DNA of 64,000 bases, from positions 32,146,069-32,210,068 of the forward strand of contig NC_023758.2 in NCBI RefSeq assembly GCF_000499845.2, written 5' to 3'. Within the stretch, counting starts at the first letter, position 1, and the number at the start of each line of letters is the position of its first letter. The DNA is from Phaseolus vulgaris (lineage: Eukaryota; Streptophyta; Magnoliopsida; Fabales; Fabaceae). The position numbers and the translations under genes were made by a program. The notes beneath the pieces are model-generated. The model searched no databases, had not been told where the DNA came from, and saw only the letters and a program-made list of their open reading frames with translations. Of this stretch, positions 60,631 through 64,000 are shown one piece after another.

Positions 60631-63600
60631 TCACCGAGGAACGGATGAGGGACGAGGCTTCCCCTTTGTGGAATTCAAATGCTGGGTGACAAATATAACC
60701 CCCATCACGACTATGAGGCAACCAACCAGCATGCTGAAGAAGAGAGCACCTGGTTGCCTGGTCTGAACAAAGCCGTACACTCCATTAGAGGTGACAAGAA
60801 TAAGGTCAGTGAGCCCATCATTTGAGAAGTCCTCACAGATCAAAACGTGTGTTGGTGAACCAGGTAGTTCAATTGTAGCTAGTACACTTCCTCCTGGTGA
60901 TATTATCACGGCTTCCTGTTCCCCAGCTGCAAGGATCACTTCCTGATTATCATGCAACCGCAAAGTAAGAGGCTTTAGTGTGGGAATCACCAGACCACCT
61001 TCCATCATTCCTGACGGGGATGGTAGATTTGACCATGTAACACCAGTTGATTGTTGCCACTGCCAAACAGCATCATGACCATGCAAGCCAGGGGAGTATG
61101 ATGTAATCTGCAAGAAACAATTTTTTCCAGGTCACCGATATCAGTGTCAATAAAATTGCAAGTTTATCTTAGAATCTATTCAAGCACTACAAAAAGCTTC
61201 TCCCGCATTTCGAAAGATCTTTATTTCAAATGGTCACATGAAATTTAATCCAAAAATTCCATGTTTCAAAAGATTCAGTAAACGTTTCTTTTAGAGAAAT
61301 AACTCCCAATTATGATATATCTCAAAAAACCACAGTATAAAATATTTGTGACCGGAAAACTTGGAAATATCAAAGAAATACTATTGGTGCTCAACAAACA
61401 ATTGAAAAAATGCTGTACCTCTCCACGATTTGTCAAGAAGATAACATCGCCATGGCTTCCCTTCCTATGCCTATGACCATCACTTCGAGGAATTAGAATA
61501 GGCGTTGCTACCTCTAAAGAGGCACTCTCTGAACCTTGACTGTAGCTTCTATAAAGTTCTCCATGTTGGAATAAGTTAAAATGGGTATAATGACAAATGG
61601 ATACGTTAAAGAGTTGTTCTCGTACTGGTACACCAGATGTTGCAACAGCCCAACAAGGACGTAGCACATCCATAGACCCACTGGCTACAGTCTGCTCAGC
61701 ACCATTTCCTCCAACAGCCTTATAGGATGAATATTCCAGAAGTCAGACAGAAGAACATTCTCTGTTTGCTATCATGCTAAATTAATACGGTCTAGCTCGA
61801 TTTTTTAATTAAAATGGGTTAAGAAACATGAACCTGCACATGGTCTAGAACTCCATCACCATTAATATCAGCATGTAGACCACCTTCCTGAAGATGAAGC
61901 TGAAATAAACAAATTTGGCATTACATTAGACATGAAAATGCTTACGAATTATATGACGGAGCTAAATAGAATTTTGGCCGAATAGCACAAGGTATATCTT
62001 TTGAGTAAGAAACCAATGTGCTCCAAGAGCTGAAAGTAGTATCAGAAGATTGAGCTTTACAAATACTTGCAGCCTTTAATGGCGTCAATAGTTTTTTTAG
62101 GTAAAATTGTCTTCTACGCTAATCAAGAAATGCATGGTAAAGCAATAAGTTCAAGTTGACTAAAGGATTTTATGTTTACCTTGCATATTGTTCGACCAGA
62201 TGCCAGATGAAGAGCTTCTATGCCCTCCTTCTGATGAGCCACAACAACATTAGGAACCCACCAAACCTGAGTGTAGTTGGTTATGGTGGGAACATAGGGA
62301 AGGTGCTGCAATCGAAGAGAGAAACATCATGATTGCAAATTCTTTACTCTTTTCTATCAAAAAGTTAATTTTCTCAGTGCCATAACATGTCAATTTTATT
62401 TCTTAGAAAACCAATCTCATGTTAGGAAATAACATGAAAACTAAAATAATATGACGCAAAGAAATTACTTCAACATAGCAAACCCCTAATCAAGAATATC
62501 TAATTTAGACATGCTATGTTTCACAACAGTAGTGATCTACGACTATTCTTACTTTGCACCTAAATAGCTTAGAACCAATAGATGATGCAAATGAATACCA
62601 ACTCAAGTTTAAATCATAAAATAAAAATTGGATGTGCAATAGAAGTAAACAGGGTGTTTCTATTACTGGATGAATTTTAAGTTGTCAAATAATAGTCATA
62701 TAAAAAACTAACTATCATTATGTCAATACAATTGAATGAATTCCAATACAAATAATCAAATATAACCAGCTTTTTTAGCAATTACATGGCATGGTTAGTA
62801 TATAACCTTCTTAGATTTTGCTGAACCAGCATAATTTGCTGCTTTTCCAATTATGTTTGAAATTTTTTTGGTTGTGTCCTTTCCTGGAGGATGGTTTTCC
62901 TCAGGCTTGTGAAAAGGGTAACTCATCGACTTTCCAGGTGTTCTCTTCAATGTTTTTCTCTTGTGCCGTCTGAAGTGGGCAAGTTTCAACAAAGTATCTT
63001 CTCTCCTAGCCTGATAAACACATTCATATATTGTAAAGTATGAACGGTATTTGAGATTAAGATTTGGTATAAAAGGCTAATAAAGGATGTCAAATATAAG
63101 GTACCCAGCGATGAGGCATAACTCCCAAGATTGATTCTCTGAATTCCCTGCATTCAAACTACAATCTCACATGTCACATGAAGCAAATTTTAGGGAAATA
63201 TCTATAATTAAAAAACAAAGATTTCTCAATTACATAATTTAAACAAAAATACTCCACCATATGCATGTTTCAGTGTTTCCACACATAATGGAGGAATTGA
63301 TGACGGGAGTTCTTCTGGAAAGCTCATACAAGCAAGCAAATATTTGTTTTAATGGTTGACCATTGTAAGAGAAAAGGTGGATAGCATGAATATATGAAAG
63401 GAGCATAGTTTCCGTTCTTTAGGAAGTTAGGAATATGTTGACAATAAGCACGGAAACACTTTTAAACAATTATGTTTGAATTGCTTAGCTTATTGCAATG
63501 GAATCGAATGGAGTGGGAAGGGTTGGTATTACTTATCCTTTGTTTGGAACTTACTTTGACTTTAGGGGATTAACGAGAAAAAGAAAGGAATGAACAAGTT

Positions 63601-64000
63601 ATTGCTTTGGATTACTTACAACATTTAAACTAAACTAAAAGGGCATAGTAGTAAAATCAACAACTACATTTTTTAGATTTTGTAAATGTAACTGAAGAAG
63701 AAAAACAGTGATTTCATTGCTTCCCCTCAAATCTCACTGGGTGACTGCTGAAAGGTTATAAATAACAATAGTTTTGTGTACCTTTATTACATTTCACTAA
63801 TCCAGCATACCCATAGACTTATGATTTAGTTGAATAGCTAAAATGTAAGTACCTCTCCAGGTTGACGGGTATTCAGAGCATGAACATCAAGCTTGTAGTT
63901 ATGCTGTGGAAGTAATTGCGATGCGTCTGAAGAATGCACTTCAATGTTCTAAATGAACAGAAAATACCAGCAATTAGAGTAAAGGATAACACTACACAAG
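60631..64000 (-). CDS. NERD1: FG-GAP membrane protein, NERD1-like; 3' part, 5' end beyond the window
   Basis: Minus-strand exons: 63,948-63,853, 63,158-63,105, 63,010-62,807, 62,305-62,180, 61,899-61,834, 61,718-61,419, 61,107-60,631. All have GT-AG introns and all break between codons, giving the last 440 residues. Markers: 'CREFRESILGVMPHRW', 'LAHFRRHKRKTLKR', two FG-GAP calcium-loop motifs ('DINGDGVLDHVQ' and 'DFSNDGLTDLI'), and one membrane helix near the end ('LFFSMLVGCLIVVMGVIFVT') before a short basic tail 'KGKPRPSSVPR'. This fits the Arabidopsis FG-GAP protein NERD1, a single-pass Golgi-linked protein that interacts genetically with the exocyst in root growth, and not DEX1, whose tail differs. 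Frames are intact. The family match is from memory. Confidence 0.88.

Overview
The window looks like nuclear DNA of a dicot, most likely a legume. It is very AT-rich, its genes carry short GT-AG introns, and it is packed with plant transposons: Ty3/gypsy, Ty1/copia, LINE, CACTA-type elements and MITEs. The legume assignment is inference from the repeat families and was not tested by a search. Only two host protein-coding genes can be supported.

Layout. 1-16.8 kb is AT-rich intergenic DNA with decayed MITEs, LINE 3' ends, a deleted copia element (about 6.9-7.9 kb) and an A-B-B-A-B repeat (10.4-10.7 kb). 16,837-29,187 is a CACTA-like non-autonomous DNA transposon (TSD TAA) split by an 11.1-kb Ty3/gypsy element of the Tat type (17,391-28,500, TSD ATAAT, two 1,073-bp LTRs). 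That element carries a broken sense gag-pol (18.5-23.4 kb) and, on the opposite strand, a broken spliced extra gene (26.8-24.5 kb). Five hairpins and a 41-bp tandem repeat lie between the two converging genes. 29.7-36.6 kb holds another CACTA-like element, an intact-ended MITE and a LINE fragment. 41.9-43.6 kb is a two-exon SHI/STYLISH zinc-finger gene. 43.6-57 kb is intergenic with three LINE fragments, one of them with a perfect 15-bp TSD. 57.2-59.9 kb is an old minus-strand gypsy remnant (gag-protease). 60.6-64 kb is the 3' part of an FG-GAP membrane-protein gene (NERD1-like) on the minus strand, running off the right edge.

The most unusual signal is in the Tat element. Its antisense protein starts with residues that match the histone H3 tail at eight of the first nine positions (counting Met), and the sense Gag of the same element also starts with a weaker H3-like string. 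This could be chance, or it could be chromatin mimicry by a retrotransposon. The convergent gene layout, the hairpin array between the genes, and four G-boxes upstream of the antisense gene suggest that the antisense unit is a real, separately transcribed gene.
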